Source of the DNA: an uncultured Clostridia bacterium
Lineage (GTDB): Bacteria > Bacillota_A > Clostridia > TANB77 > CAG-508
Assembly (NCBI GenBank): GCA_947625985.1
Contig: CANQQF010000006.1
Coordinates: 1-64,000 of the forward strand
Length of the DNA stretch: 64,000 nucleotides
Direction: 5' to 3'
Shown: positions 51,268-60,385 of the stretch, piece after piece
How the letters are laid out: every line of letters starts with the position of its first letter
Position numbering within the stretch: the first letter of the stretch is position 1
Program-made: the position numbers and the translations under genes
Notes under the pieces: generated by a model
Seen by the model: the letters and a program-made list of their open reading frames with translations, nothing else
What the model was told of the DNA's origin: nothing
The model's database searches: none

Positions 51268-52587
51268 CTATTCTTCTTCAAGTTCCTTAAATGTCACTTC
51301 TGGAGTTATTTCATAATATCCAACAAATTTACTGTTAGACATAACTTCAAATATTATTGCATCATAATTTCTATTCATTACAATATGATTTCCATCTTTA
51401 TCATATCTACTACAACTAATTGACAAGGTATATTTTCCAGGTGCTAATAATAATTTTTGTTTAAACTCAAAAACATAGCTTTTCCCTTTTTCACATTTTC
51501 CTGTGTCTATTCCTAGAAAATCTGTATTAGTTCCACATATTTCCTTTCCATGGAAATCCTTTACTGTAATTGACATAGTTGGACATTCAATGTCTTCGTT
51601 GAATAAAACTTTTAATTTTATTGTTACGTCTTCATTATTATCCACTACTGTACCAGGATTACCTTCTTCATTAAAAATTCCAAAGTCATAAATTTTTGCT
51701 TCATTATTTCCATAAGTAATCATATCTGGATTTAATGTAAAATGCTTTTTCCATTCATCTTTATCTTCTAAAACCACACTATCATCTACAACTTTTACTT
51801 CAGGTTTTTTATCTTGATAGTTTTCATCAAGCATTCCTGTTATAAGTTTTTTATAAAGTTCAACTCCTGGTTTTACTTCTCCATCAAATATTTTTGCACC
51901 TTTATCTATCACTATAGCTTTATTACAATTTTTTAATACATCTGCAACACTATGTGTAACAAACAAAATTGTTTTTCCTTCTTTTTTAAATTGCTCAAAC
52001 TTTTTAAAGCATTTTAATTGGAATGCCATATCTCCGACAGATAGAACCTCATCAACTATTAGAATGTCTGGATCAACATTTATAGCACATGCAAATGCAA
52101 GTCTAGCAAACATACCTGATGAATACGTTTTTACTGGTTGAATTAGATGTTCTCCAATATCAGCAAAGTCAATTATTTCTTGTTCTTTTGCTTTAATCTG
52201 TTCGTTTGTTAATCCCATAACTTGTCCATGTTGATAAATATTTTCAACACCTGTTAGTTCTGGGTTAAAAGCTGTTCCTAATTCTAGTAATGAACTTATT
52301 TTTCCTTTTGTTTCAATTGTTCCTGATGTTGGTGTAACAACTCCTGTAATCATTTTTAATAAAGTAGACTTCCCTGCTCCATTTTTTCCTAATATTCCAA
52401 GTATCTCCCCTTTTTTTACTTCTAAGTTTAGATTTTTCATAGCAAGAAACATATCATGTCTCTGAACACTAGGAAAAATTGTTTCCAAAAATCTATCCTT
52501 TTTTCTTGCAAACATTTTATATCCTTTACAAAGATCTGTTATTTTTAATACTACTTCATCATCTAAATTTTCCTTTTTTTCTTCCAT
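51268..52587 (-). CDS. ABC transporter ATPase for polysaccharide export, Wzt type with C-terminal domain
   Basis: A 439-residue ATPase. The ABC domain (about 10-240) has Walker A GKNGAGKST, signature YSSGMFARLAFA and Walker B ILIVDEVLSVGD. A C-terminal beta-rich domain (about 290-435) matches Wzt-C/RfbB-type carbohydrate-binding domains, which recognise the capped end of a finished chain before export. With the permease at 53624 it forms the exporter. The presence of this domain is the reason to expect a chain-terminating enzyme in the same locus. Confidence 0.92.
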   Translation of the reverse strand: MEEKKENLDDEVVLKITDLCKGYKMFARKKDRFLETIFPSVQRHDMFLAMKNLNLEVKKGEILGILGKNGAGKSTLLKMITGVVTPTSGTIETKGKISSLLELGTAFNPELTGVENIYQHGQVMGLTNEQIKAKEQEIIDFADIGEHLIQPVKTYSSGMFARLAFACAINVDPDILIVDEVLSVGDMAFQLKCFKKFEQFKKEGKTILFVTHSVADVLKNCNKAIVIDKGAKIFDGEVKPGVELYKKLITGMLDENYQDKKPEVKVVDDSVVLEDKDEWKKHFTLNPDMITYGNNEAKIYDFGIFNEEGNPGTVVDNNEDVTIKLKVLFNEDIECPTMSITVKDFHGKEICGTNTDFLGIDTGKCEKGKSYVFEFKQKLLLAPGKYTLSISCSRYDKDGNHIVMNRNYDAIIFEVMSNSKFVGYYEITPEVTFKELEEE

Positions 52588-52621
52588 TATATTTAAATCC
52601 GTCCTTTCGCTATATTACAAG

Positions 52622-53611
52622 CTATCTTTTCTTTAATGCTTTTAATATTAAAAGTCTTATCTTAAATAAAATTCTACCTATTGCAGGTAAATTTAGAATA
52701 CAAAAATTTTCAATATAATATATAAAAGTTTCATTTTTATATAATCTATGAAAAGTCCTCCAGTTTCTAAAATTAAACATTTTCTTTTTTTCTAACATTT
52801 TGTAATAATTTAAAGCTTTGTTATTTAATTGTTGAATTATTTCTGGAAATCTATCATTGTTTTCTACATATGTTCCAAAAACACCTAGTTTTACATCTAT
52901 AAATAATTTACGTACATCATCTAATTTTGTAAATCCATGTGAAATTTTATCTGTCCCAATTTGATTATCCCCATGTTGTCTATATTTAATATATTTTTCT
53001 GGCATATAAGTCATTTTACCATTAAATGATACCATCAAAGCCATCCAATGGTCATGCACAACATATTTTGATTTATATGGTAATGGTAAAATATCTTTTA
53101 AAAACTTTTTCTTAGACAAAATTGTGCAACCTGTTACACAATTATATAAATAATTTAGTTTATAACTATTTATTTGTTGCTTAATCTTTCTATTTAATAA
53201 CATAAAGTCACCAAACGAAGGATAAATTGTATTAAGATTTTCATCTACCACTTCTAAATCTCCAAATACCATATCTGCATTGTTTTTCTTTAATGTTTCT
53301 AAAGATTTTTCAATTTTTTCTGGTAACCATACATCATCTTGATCAGATAACATATACAAATCATTTTTTACTTGTTTTAATAAATATTCAAAATTTCGAA
53401 TATATCCTAAGTTTTTTTCTTGTAAATGAAGTTCTACTCTTTCATCTTTTTCATATTCTTTTAAAATCTTTCTTGTATCATCTTTAGAACAATCGTCAGA
53501 TATAACTAATCTTATATTTTTGTAACTTTGATTTAATATACTATCAATCTGTTCCTTTAGATATTTTTCTCCATTGTATGTTGCTAGTAAAACATCTATT
53601 TTTTCTTTCAT
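52622..53611 (-). CDS. Family 2 glycosyltransferase (rhamnosyltransferase-like)
   Basis: A 329-residue GT2 enzyme. DVLLATYNGEKYLKEQIDSIL, ISDDCSKDDT and MLSDQDDVW form the GT-A donor and metal site, and VVHDHWMALMV is a typical acceptor-side motif of RfbN/WaaV-like rhamnosyltransferases. It is a clear paralogue of the GT2 at 54543. It lies between permease and ATPase genes with 12 and 34 base gaps. Confidence 0.88.
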   Translation of the reverse strand: MKEKIDVLLATYNGEKYLKEQIDSILNQSYKNIRLVISDDCSKDDTRKILKEYEKDERVELHLQEKNLGYIRNFEYLLKQVKNDLYMLSDQDDVWLPEKIEKSLETLKKNNADMVFGDLEVVDENLNTIYPSFGDFMLLNRKIKQQINSYKLNYLYNCVTGCTILSKKKFLKDILPLPYKSKYVVHDHWMALMVSFNGKMTYMPEKYIKYRQHGDNQIGTDKISHGFTKLDDVRKLFIDVKLGVFGTYVENNDRFPEIIQQLNNKALNYYKMLEKKKMFNFRNWRTFHRLYKNETFIYYIENFCILNLPAIGRILFKIRLLILKALKKR

Positions 53612-53623
53612 TTCTAGTCCTTT

Positions 53624-54418
53624 CTATAGCACATCTGCGAAGTCTTTCTTACTCTTTTTAAATATATAATTACCCCATATAAACATAACAATTGTAACTA
53701 CCCAAAACACCAATGTATAGAATCCATGGCTTGATAAGACTATTGTTTCCCCATTCATAAAACATTCTCTAAATGCTGTTACTAGATAGGTAAATGGCAT
53801 ACACTTTATTAATCTTAAAATTGTAGGATGCCCTGCAACCATTCCTAAGTTCCAAATAACTGGAGTAAACCACATGAATAATTGCATCATAATTCCTAAA
53901 AAGTTTCCAAAGTCTGGTACTAATGTTGAAATTGCTGCTGTCAATCTTGTAATTGATATTATAAAAATATAAAGTGATAAGATTACATAAATCAATTTTA
54001 AAACATTAGGCATAAATCCATATACCATACATACAACAGTTGCTATCAAAAATAAAAATAATGCAACAAACGCATTAGCTAATATTGAAATTAATGGTAT
54101 TACATCTACTGGAAATACTACTTTTTTTACTAGATAGCTATACGCCCTAATAGATCCACTTGCTCCAAGAATACCATCGTTTATTGTCATCCACATAGAC
54201 ATTCCTGGTAAAAACCAAATTACAAATGGAGATCCATCTGGTCCTGTTTGTTTAAATATAAATTGGAATACAATTACATATGTAATCATAAACACAAAAG
54301 GTTGCAAGTATCCCCATATACTTCCTAGGCTTGTACTTGCAAATCTGTTTTTAAAATCATTTCTTCCTAATTGCCATACTAATTTTTTATTTTTTAATAC
54401 TGTTTTTATAAATTCCAT
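53624..54418 (-). CDS. ABC-2 type polysaccharide export permease
   Basis: A 264-residue integral membrane protein with six hydrophobic segments, typical of Wzm/TagG permeases. The N-terminal KNRFASTSLGSIWGYLQPF motif and the later FTPVIWNL segment fit the family. It pairs with the Wzt-type ATPase at 51268 to move a lipid-linked polymer across the membrane. It is the first gene after a strong promoter. Confidence 0.92.
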   Translation of the reverse strand: MEFIKTVLKNKKLVWQLGRNDFKNRFASTSLGSIWGYLQPFVFMITYVIVFQFIFKQTGPDGSPFVIWFLPGMSMWMTINDGILGASGSIRAYSYLVKKVVFPVDVIPLISILANAFVALFLFLIATVVCMVYGFMPNVLKLIYVILSLYIFIISITRLTAAISTLVPDFGNFLGIMMQLFMWFTPVIWNLGMVAGHPTILRLIKCMPFTYLVTAFRECFMNGETIVLSSHGFYTLVFWVVTIVMFIWGNYIFKKSKKDFADVL

Positions 54419-54462
54419 AAAATATCTTCTCCCTGTTTATTATACGTATTTTTACTTGTATA

Positions 54463-54491
54463 TTTTATATTCAAATATATATTTTGTCAAC
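54463..54491 (-). promoter_or_regulatory. Promoter of the polysaccharide export operon
   Basis: TTGACA (54486-54491), a 17-base spacer and TAAAAT (54463-54468) on the minus strand. It would drive the permease through the 654-residue membrane-protein gene (54418 to 43454), where gaps are short throughout. Confidence 0.7.
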
Positions 54492-54542
54492 CTATATTCC
54501 CCTTCAAAACTGCATTTTATCAACTTTTTTATCATAACTTAG

Positions 54543-55523
54543 CTACAGACGATAAAAAACATATCCTAATATTGGAAAATGAAAAATTGCTATTTCTTTT
54601 ATCATCTTTTTTGTCAAGTTTTTACCTGATAAAAATTTAAAATACTTTATTAAATGAAGATTTATAAATTTAGATTTTTTTAATTTGTTATAATATTGTT
54701 TTAGTTTTTCTATAAAGTCTTTATTTTCTTGATTATCACTATATTGCTCACACATTATTGCACCATCTAAATATGACTTATCTATTACTTTTTCTTTTCT
54801 ATATTTTAAATAAGCTTCATAACTTGTTCCATATTCATTTTTCCATCTATCTAAATTTTGTGCTAAATTTCTACCACCAAACACATTAGATTGATGTAAT
54901 CTATATCCAAATAGAGGCTTTTCAATATATGAAATTCCTTTATTTTCATTTGCAATAAATGCGGCTAACCAATCATGTGCCATTACTTGCCCAGTAAAAG
55001 GAATCATTTTTTCTTTTACACTTTTTGTAAATAGTTGTGAACAACCTATACCTACACAACGTGATATCACAAGTTTGTTTCTTCCTTCAATTAATGGAAC
55101 ATTTTTATATTTAAAGTAATTTTCTTTTATTACATTTCCTTCCCCATTAATTTGAGTTGAGTTGCAATATACTAAATCAACATCTTTTTTTATTAAATTA
55201 TTTAAGCTTTCTTCAATTTTGTTTTCATACCAAATGTCATCATGATCTGCAAACATAATGTAACTACTTTTAGATTCTTTTAATAAAAATTCGAAATTTT
55301 TTATATATCCTAAGTTTTCTTCTTGAATATATATTTTTATTCTATTATCTTTTTTTTCGTATTCTTTCAACACTTTTTGAACTTCTTTATTTGGCGAATT
55401 GTCATCACTTATTAGCAAAGAAATTTGTGTATAAGTTTGTTTTAAAATACTATCTATTTGTTGTTTTAAATACTTGATATCTGTATTATATGTAGCCATT
55501 AAAACATCTACTTTTTCTTCCAT
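54543..55523 (-). CDS. Family 2 glycosyltransferase (rhamnosyltransferase-like), second copy
   Basis: A 326-residue paralogue of the GT2 at 52622. It has DVLMATYNTDIKYLKQQIDSIL, ISDDNSPNKE, MFADHDDIWY and MAHDWLAAFIAN. It precedes the export promoter by about 50 bases and appears to have its own transcript, with a TATAAT at 55549-55554. It probably adds one sugar of the same polymer. Confidence 0.87.
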   Translation of the reverse strand: MEEKVDVLMATYNTDIKYLKQQIDSILKQTYTQISLLISDDNSPNKEVQKVLKEYEKKDNRIKIYIQEENLGYIKNFEFLLKESKSSYIMFADHDDIWYENKIEESLNNLIKKDVDLVYCNSTQINGEGNVIKENYFKYKNVPLIEGRNKLVISRCVGIGCSQLFTKSVKEKMIPFTGQVMAHDWLAAFIANENKGISYIEKPLFGYRLHQSNVFGGRNLAQNLDRWKNEYGTSYEAYLKYRKEKVIDKSYLDGAIMCEQYSDNQENKDFIEKLKQYYNKLKKSKFINLHLIKYFKFLSGKNLTKKMIKEIAIFHFPILGYVFYRL

Positions 55524-55572
55524 AACTCTTTCCTCTTTCTTATGGCGAATTATATCATATTAGACAAAAAAA

Positions 55573-55603
55573 ATAAATGCTAATTATATAAATTAACATT
55601 TAT
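55573..55603 (-). terminator. Terminator of rplU-rpmA
   Basis: Arms ataaatgctaatt and aattaacatttat (one mismatch) with a short loop. The minus strand continues into eight T. It lies about 20 bases after the rpmA stop. Confidence 0.75.
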
Positions 55604-55621
55604 CTTTTATATCTGATATTT

Positions 55622-55879
55622 TTATGCTTTAGGGTAAACACTTACTTGCTTTTTATCCTTACCTTTTCTTTCAAATTTAACTGTTCCGTCAACTAAAGCG
55701 TATAGTGTATCATCACTACCTTTTCCTACATTATTACCTGGATGTATTTTTGTTCCTCTTTGTCTCATTAATATGTTTCCTGCAAGAACAAATTGTCCAT
55801 CAGCTCTTTTTACGCCAAGACGTTTAGACTCACTATCTCTACCGTTCTTAACATTACCTTGTCCTTTTTTATGTGCCAT
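55622..55879 (-). CDS. rpmA: 50S ribosomal protein L27 without the Firmicutes N-terminal extension
   Basis: An 85-residue L27 with [21 protein letters not shown] at the N-terminus (in pieces) and [15 protein letters not shown] in the middle. In most Firmicutes L27 begins with a short extension (LDLQFFA-like) removed by the protease Prp, whose gene lies between rplU and rpmA. Here the protein starts MAHKKG and the gene gap is only 52 bases, with no room for prp. Both parts of that system are missing together. Confidence 0.96.
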   Translation of the reverse strand: MAHKKGQGNVKNGRDSESKRLGVKRADGQFVLAGNILMRQRGTKIHPGNNVGKGSDDTLYALVDGTVKFERKGKDKKQVSVYPKA

Positions 55880-55931
55880 GTTCTATTCACTCCCTTCAGT
55901 TTTTAATTTAATTTATCTCAATTATTTTTAA

Positions 55932-56486
55932 CTAAGCTTTTTTTGCTGTTTGTTTTTTAGTTGTCTCTGTTTTCTTTGTTGTTGTCTTTTTTGCTGTTGA
56001 CTTTGCTGTTGTTGTCTTTTTTGCTGTTGTAGTTTTTTTTGTTGTTGTAGATTTTGTTGTTGATTTTTTTGGAGCTTCTTCTTTTTTAGTTGTTGTTTTT
56101 GCTGTAGTTGTAGCTTTCTTAGTTGTTTTTGCTTCAGCTTTTGTTTCTGTTTTAGCTGTAGCTGTTTTTGCTGTTCCTGTTGAAATAGCTGTTATTTCAA
56201 CTTTTGTATATGGTTGTCTATGTCCTTGTTTTCTTCTATAGTTCTTTTTAGGTTTCATTTTGAAAACAATGATTTTTTTACCTTTACCATGTGCAACTAC
56301 TTTTCCTTCAACTTTAACTCCCTTAACGTAAGGATTTCCTACTTGAACCTTTCCTTCGTCAGATACTAAAACAACATTATCAAATGTTACTTTTTTACCT
56401 TCCTCTGCATCTAGTTTTTCAAAAAATACAACTTCTCCTTTTTCTACTTTGTATTGTCTACCACAACTTTCAATTATTGCGTACAT
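55932..56486 (-). CDS. rplU: 50S ribosomal protein L21 with long Lys/Thr/Ala-rich tail
   Basis: A 184-residue protein. Residues 1-102 are a normal L21 ([18 protein letters not shown], then the [10 protein letters not shown] loop). Residues 103-184 form a low-complexity tail of Lys, Thr and Ala with blocks such as [10 protein letters not shown], ending QTAKKA, much like a histone H1 tail. Normal L21 is about 100 residues. The tail would be disordered and strongly basic, and could bind rRNA or DNA. At the DNA level it is a run of imperfect trinucleotide-like repeats (55933-56180). Confidence 0.95.
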   Translation of the reverse strand: MYAIIESCGRQYKVEKGEVVFFEKLDAEEGKKVTFDNVVLVSDEGKVQVGNPYVKGVKVEGKVVAHGKGKKIIVFKMKPKKNYRRKQGHRQPYTKVEITAISTGTAKTATAKTETKAEAKTTKKATTTAKTTTKKEEAPKKSTTKSTTTKKTTTAKKTTTAKSTAKKTTTKKTETTKKQTAKKA

Positions 56487-56598
56487 CTAAAATGCACCTC
56501 CCTTTATTGTATACTCGCTAATCCTTTGATTCAGGTAATGAATTTAATCATATTTTTCTAACTTTTAAGTTAGGACCTTGACTAAGCGGATTACAGTT
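56487..56598 (-). ncRNA. Likely L21 leader RNA
   Basis: The transcribed leader of rplU can form a perfect hairpin from CTAACTT and AAGTTAG, a TGATT/AATCA stem and an outer AATCC/GGATT pairing. This fits the autoregulatory L21 leader of Firmicutes, which binds L21. I recognise it by position and pairing only. The gene-free stretch 56487-56883 holds this leader, the promoter at 56603 and the feoA upstream region. Confidence 0.5.
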
Positions 56599-56602
56599 AT
56601 TT

Positions 56603-56631
56603 ATTTTAACATATGTTGCCAATATTGTCAA
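56603..56631 (-). promoter_or_regulatory. Promoter of rplU-rpmA
   Basis: TTGACA (56626-56631), a 17-base spacer and TAAAAT (56603-56608) on the minus strand. It is near consensus. Confidence 0.75.
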
Positions 56632-56883
56632 TAATTTTCAGTCATTTCTATTCACTAATTTCATCTTTTTTCACAAGAAAACTTTTTTGAAAAATTTTTG
56701 CTAAATAATTACCATATTTTGAATCTAAATAAAATTATTTAACTTTCTTTATTAGCATATTATAAAATATTTTCAAAAGCAAGGTTAACTTTTTTATTGC
56801 ACTTTACGTATACTATAATAAAGGGATACTTATATCAAAATATATTCAATTTACCCTATTAAATTTACAAAGGAGGCTTGCAA

Positions 56884-57120
56884 ATGAAAAAACATATACC
56901 TTTAAGTAATTTAGAAATAAATAAAAAAGCAAAAATAACAAATATCAATTGTAATGATTCAGAAAAAAGAAGATTTTTAGATTTAGGAATTGTTAAAGAT
57001 ACAATTATAACACCCCTTTTTGATAGTCCCTTTGGTACTCCAACAGCTTATGAAATACGTAATACTGTTATTGCTATACGCAAAGAAAATGCAAATAAAA
57101 TTGAAGTGGTAGAAATTTAA
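56884..57120 (+). CDS. feoA: Ferrous iron transport protein A
   Basis: A 78-residue SH3-like cytosolic protein that supports FeoB. The motif RRFLDLGIVKDTIITPLF is typical. I choose the ATG at 56884, 8 bases after AAAGGAGG, not the TTG at 56878. A TATAAT lies at about 56814, but no good -35 box was found. feoB starts 73 bases after the stop. Confidence 0.93.
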   Translation: MKKHIPLSNLEINKKAKITNINCNDSEKRRFLDLGIVKDTIITPLFDSPFGTPTAYEIRNTVIAIRKENANKIEVVEI

Positions 57121-57193
57121 TCTACTACTTTTTTTGTAACTATTTTTTACAATATGAATACAATTATACTAAATTAAAGTAAGAGGTGATTAT

Positions 57194-59125
57194 GTGGGAT
57201 TGACTTCAAAATCTACTGGAACCAACCTATTAAATGAAAATGTTTTTGAAATAAACAATGATTGTGATTTTGTGGTTGGATTAGCCGGAAATCCTAATGT
57301 TGGAAAATCTACAGTTTTCAATGGACTCACTGGAATGCACCAACACACTGGTAATTGGCCTGGTAAAACCGTTGGGAGTGCTGTTGGTACATATAATTAT
57401 GATAATAAAAAATTTCTTTTAGTTGATATTCCGGGCACATATTCATTAATGTCTAATTCTGAAGAAGAAGAAATTGCAAAAAATTACATTTGTTCTGGAA
57501 ACAGTAATGTTACTGTAATAGTAGTTGATGCAACATCTCTTGAAAGAAATTTGAATTTAGTTTTTCAAATAATGGATATTACTAAAAATGTGATTGTATG
57601 TGTAAATTTATTAGATCAAGCTGAAAAAAAAGGAATTTATATAAATTTTAATTTACTTTCTGAGTTATTAGGTGTTCCTGTAGTTGGAGTTACTGCTAGA
57701 AAAACAAAAACTTTAAACAAATTAACTAAAATAATTAAAGATGTTTGTACCGGAAAGCTAACTTGTTCTCCAAAAACTATTAAATATAATGAAGACGATG
57801 ATAGTAGTGAAAAAGTAACTAAAATTTTAAAAAGAGCAGAAGAAATTTGCCAAAAAGTTTGTAGATATGATAATGAAAATTATAATGAACGTGATAGAAA
57901 GATTGACAAAATCTTAACATCTAAACTTTTTGGTATTCCTATCATGATTGCATTTCTCGGTATTATTTTTTGGTTAACAATCAAAGGCGCTAATTATCCT
58001 TCTAAATTGTTATCTGAATTATTTGCATTTATTCAGTCAAAACTATATATTTTATTTGAATTTTTACATGCTCCTACATTTGTTACAGGAATTTTAATTG
58101 ATGGTATGTATCAAACTTTAGCTTGGGTTATTAGTGTTATGCTTCCTCCTATGGCTATCTTCTTTCCTCTTTTTACTTTTTTAGAAGACTTAGGTTACTT
58201 GCCACGAATTGCTTTTAATCTTGATAATTGCTTTAAAAAATGTTGTGCTTCTGGAAAACAGGCTCTAACCATGTGCATGGGCTTTGGTTGTAATGCAGCA
58301 GGTGTTACTGGATGTAGAATTATAAACTCTCCTAGAGAAAAATTGATAGCTATACTTACAAATGCTTTTGTTCCTTGTAATGGAAGATTTCCTTTATTAA
58401 TTACAATATCTACAATATTTGTAGGTGGATTGGGCATTAGCTTTGGTGCTTCATTATTGTCAACTCTTATTGTTTTACTTGTTATTTTACTTGGGATATT
58501 TTTTACTTTTATAATTTCAAATATATTGTCAAAAACAATACTAAAGGGTATTCCATCTAGCTTTAATCTGGAATTACCACCATACAGAAAACCTCAAATA
58601 GGTAAAATTATAGTACGTTCTATCTTTGACAGAGCATTATTTGTACTAGGTAGAGCAGTTTCTGTCGCTGCACCAACAGGAATCGTCATTTGGCTATTGG
58701 CAAATACTGGCATAAACGATATATCTTTACTAGAATATATTGCAAATTTCTTTAATCCCTTCGCAAAACTTATGGGGCTTGATGGTTATATTCTTACTGC
58801 ATTTATTTTAGGTATTCCTGCAAATGAAATAGTTCTACCTATAATTTTAATGTGTTATTTAAAATCAGGAACATTAGTTGATTTAGAAGATACAATGCAA
58901 ATAGGTAATATTCTTATTCAAAATGGTTGGTCTTTTTTAACGGCTGTAAATGTTATGATTTTTACTTTGCTACATTTTCCATGTGCTACTACTTTGCTTA
59001 CAATAAAAAAAGAAACAGGTAGTAAAAAATGGACACTTCTATCTTTTGCTATTCCAACTGTTTGTGGAATCATTGTTTGTATGGGAACTACTTTAGTGTA
59101 TAATTTAGTAACATTTTTTACATAA
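57194..59125 (+). CDS. feoB: Ferrous iron transporter B
   Basis: A 643-residue Fe(II) transporter. The N-terminal GTPase has G1 GNPNVGKST (about 32-40), G2 region with KTVG, G3 DIPGTYS and G4-like NLLD. After the helical linker about eight to ten membrane segments follow, with the gate motifs containing PCNGRFPLL and LPRIAFNLDNCF. The start is a GTG with AGAGGTG 6 bases upstream; an overlapping ATG two bases earlier runs straight into a stop. It is short compared with E. coli FeoB (about 770) but normal for Clostridia. Confidence 0.96.
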   Translation: MGLTSKSTGTNLLNENVFEINNDCDFVVGLAGNPNVGKSTVFNGLTGMHQHTGNWPGKTVGSAVGTYNYDNKKFLLVDIPGTYSLMSNSEEEEIAKNYICSGNSNVTVIVVDATSLERNLNLVFQIMDITKNVIVCVNLLDQAEKKGIYINFNLLSELLGVPVVGVTARKTKTLNKLTKIIKDVCTGKLTCSPKTIKYNEDDDSSEKVTKILKRAEEICQKVCRYDNENYNERDRKIDKILTSKLFGIPIMIAFLGIIFWLTIKGANYPSKLLSELFAFIQSKLYILFEFLHAPTFVTGILIDGMYQTLAWVISVMLPPMAIFFPLFTFLEDLGYLPRIAFNLDNCFKKCCASGKQALTMCMGFGCNAAGVTGCRIINSPREKLIAILTNAFVPCNGRFPLLITISTIFVGGLGISFGASLLSTLIVLLVILLGIFFTFIISNILSKTILKGIPSSFNLELPPYRKPQIGKIIVRSIFDRALFVLGRAVSVAAPTGIVIWLLANTGINDISLLEYIANFFNPFAKLMGLDGYILTAFILGIPANEIVLPIILMCYLKSGTLVDLEDTMQIGNILIQNGWSFLTAVNVMIFTLLHFPCATTLLTIKKETGSKKWTLLSFAIPTVCGIIVCMGTTLVYNLVTFFT

Positions 59126-59141
59126 GAAATTTGTATATAGA

Positions 59142-59185
59142 AAAAGGAGTAGTTTTACACTAAAGTATTTCTACTCCTTTTCTTT
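59142..59185 (+). terminator. Terminator of feoAB, probably bidirectional
   Basis: Arms aaaaggagtag and ctactcctttt around an 18-base loop, followed by cttttctttt. It lies between feoB and the convergent acetyltransferase gene. Confidence 0.75.
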
Positions 59186-59643
59186 TATAATTCAAAGCAA
59201 TATAACTTTTCTCCATTTTTTAGATTTTCAATAAACTTTGCTCCAAACTTTTCATAATAATTTTTTAAATCAGTTTTCAAATATAACTTCTTAAATTTCC
59301 TTTTTCTAGCTTCTTCTAAAATAGCTCTATTTAATATCTTAGAATATCCATTTCCTCTATATTCTTTTTTCACAAACATTGTTGCATACCAAGGAGTTAA
59401 ATCCTCTCGTTCCTTACTATCATGTGGAAATATTGAAATAAATCCAACTAACTTATTCTCTTCTAATAATATTAATGTACAATAATTTGTATTATTTAAT
59501 TGTTCTTTTATCTTTTTTATTTTTACTTGAATTTCTTTATCAAAATCTTCTTTTTTTAGACTATTCTTTCCCCACTCTTTTTTCGTTAATTCAGCAAATT
59601 CTTTAATATATTCTTGTCTATCTTTTATATTATATATTTTCAT
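59185..59643 (-). CDS. GNAT-family N-acetyltransferase
   Basis: A 152-residue acetyl-CoA dependent transferase. The strand LVGFISIFPHD and the acetyl-CoA loop VKKEYRGNGYSKILNRAIL (R/Q-x-x-G-x-G/A pattern) are clear, and the end LYLKTDLKNYYEKFGAKFI is the usual C-terminal part. The substrate is unknown. It is the last gene of a two-gene unit, 13 bases after the NADAR-like gene. Confidence 0.87.
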   Translation of the reverse strand: MKIYNIKDRQEYIKEFAELTKKEWGKNSLKKEDFDKEIQVKIKKIKEQLNNTNYCTLILLEENKLVGFISIFPHDSKEREDLTPWYATMFVKKEYRGNGYSKILNRAILEEARKRKFKKLYLKTDLKNYYEKFGAKFIENLKNGEKLYCFEL

Positions 59644-59656
59644 TATTTCTCACTTT

Positions 59657-60274
59657 CTATTTGTTTTTTAAATAGTCAATCAAACAATTCAATTCACGTT
59701 CAAACTCATATCTTGTAAAAGTAGTATCTTTCTCATTAGTATTTCCAATAGAATGAATTATCGGTCTGTCACAATTTTTTAGTACCCCTCTATATAAAGG
59801 ATTTGCAATGGCACTTATATACAATTCATCTACTAATAATTCGTATTCTTTACTAAATCTATTAATAGCCTCTCCTTGCCAATAAATTTCTCCTGTTTTT
59901 CTCCAATCATAATCACTAGCATTTTTTATATGTACAGCTGGTTTTCCTGAATATGATAACACATAATTTTGAACTTCTTTATCTTTAAATTTAATTCCTT
60001 GAAAAAAGCTTTCTATACTGTTTAATTTCTTTCCTCTAAATTCAAACTCATATGGAAATAAATTTGAAAGCATTTTTGGAAAAGAGCCTTTTAGATTATA
60101 TCCAACATTAATCCAATTTTCAGTTTCTCCAATTTCTCTTTCTTCTCCTTCTTTAACTAGTTCACCTTCACAATAAATATTTCCATTTTCTTCAATCAAT
60201 TCTTTTTGTATAAAATAAAAGTTTTCTTTAAACTTTAAAAACTCTTCTAATTCTTTTTTTGTTTTTTCATTCAT
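59657..60274 (-). CDS. NADAR/YbiA-like protein
   Basis: A 205-residue protein. From residue 65 it has SNLFPYEFEFRGKKLNSIESFFQGIKF, which follows the NADAR pattern (SNF.P..F...G..W.S.E...Q..KF), and LLVDELYISAIANPLYRGVLK resembles its C-terminal helix. NADAR proteins act on ADP-ribose or riboflavin-pathway intermediates. Residues 1-64 are a charged extension without a recognised domain. The assignment is from pattern only. Confidence 0.55.
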   Translation of the reverse strand: MNEKTKKELEEFLKFKENFYFIQKELIEENGNIYCEGELVKEGEEREIGETENWINVGYNLKGSFPKMLSNLFPYEFEFRGKKLNSIESFFQGIKFKDKEVQNYVLSYSGKPAVHIKNASDYDWRKTGEIYWQGEAINRFSKEYELLVDELYISAIANPLYRGVLKNCDRPIIHSIGNTNEKDTTFTRYEFERELNCLIDYLKNK

Positions 60275-60385
60275 AGCTCTTCTCCTTTTATTCTTCTATT
60301 ATTTTCAATACCTTAGTTTACTTTTATGTATTATTCAAATACTATCATTTTTTGAAATTTTTATCAATAACAAAAATCATTACTT

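Noticed and set aside
55930..56180. Frameshift extending rplU
   Set aside because: The reading frame is continuous, ends at a normal stop before the rpmA ribosome binding site, and the composition is uniform.
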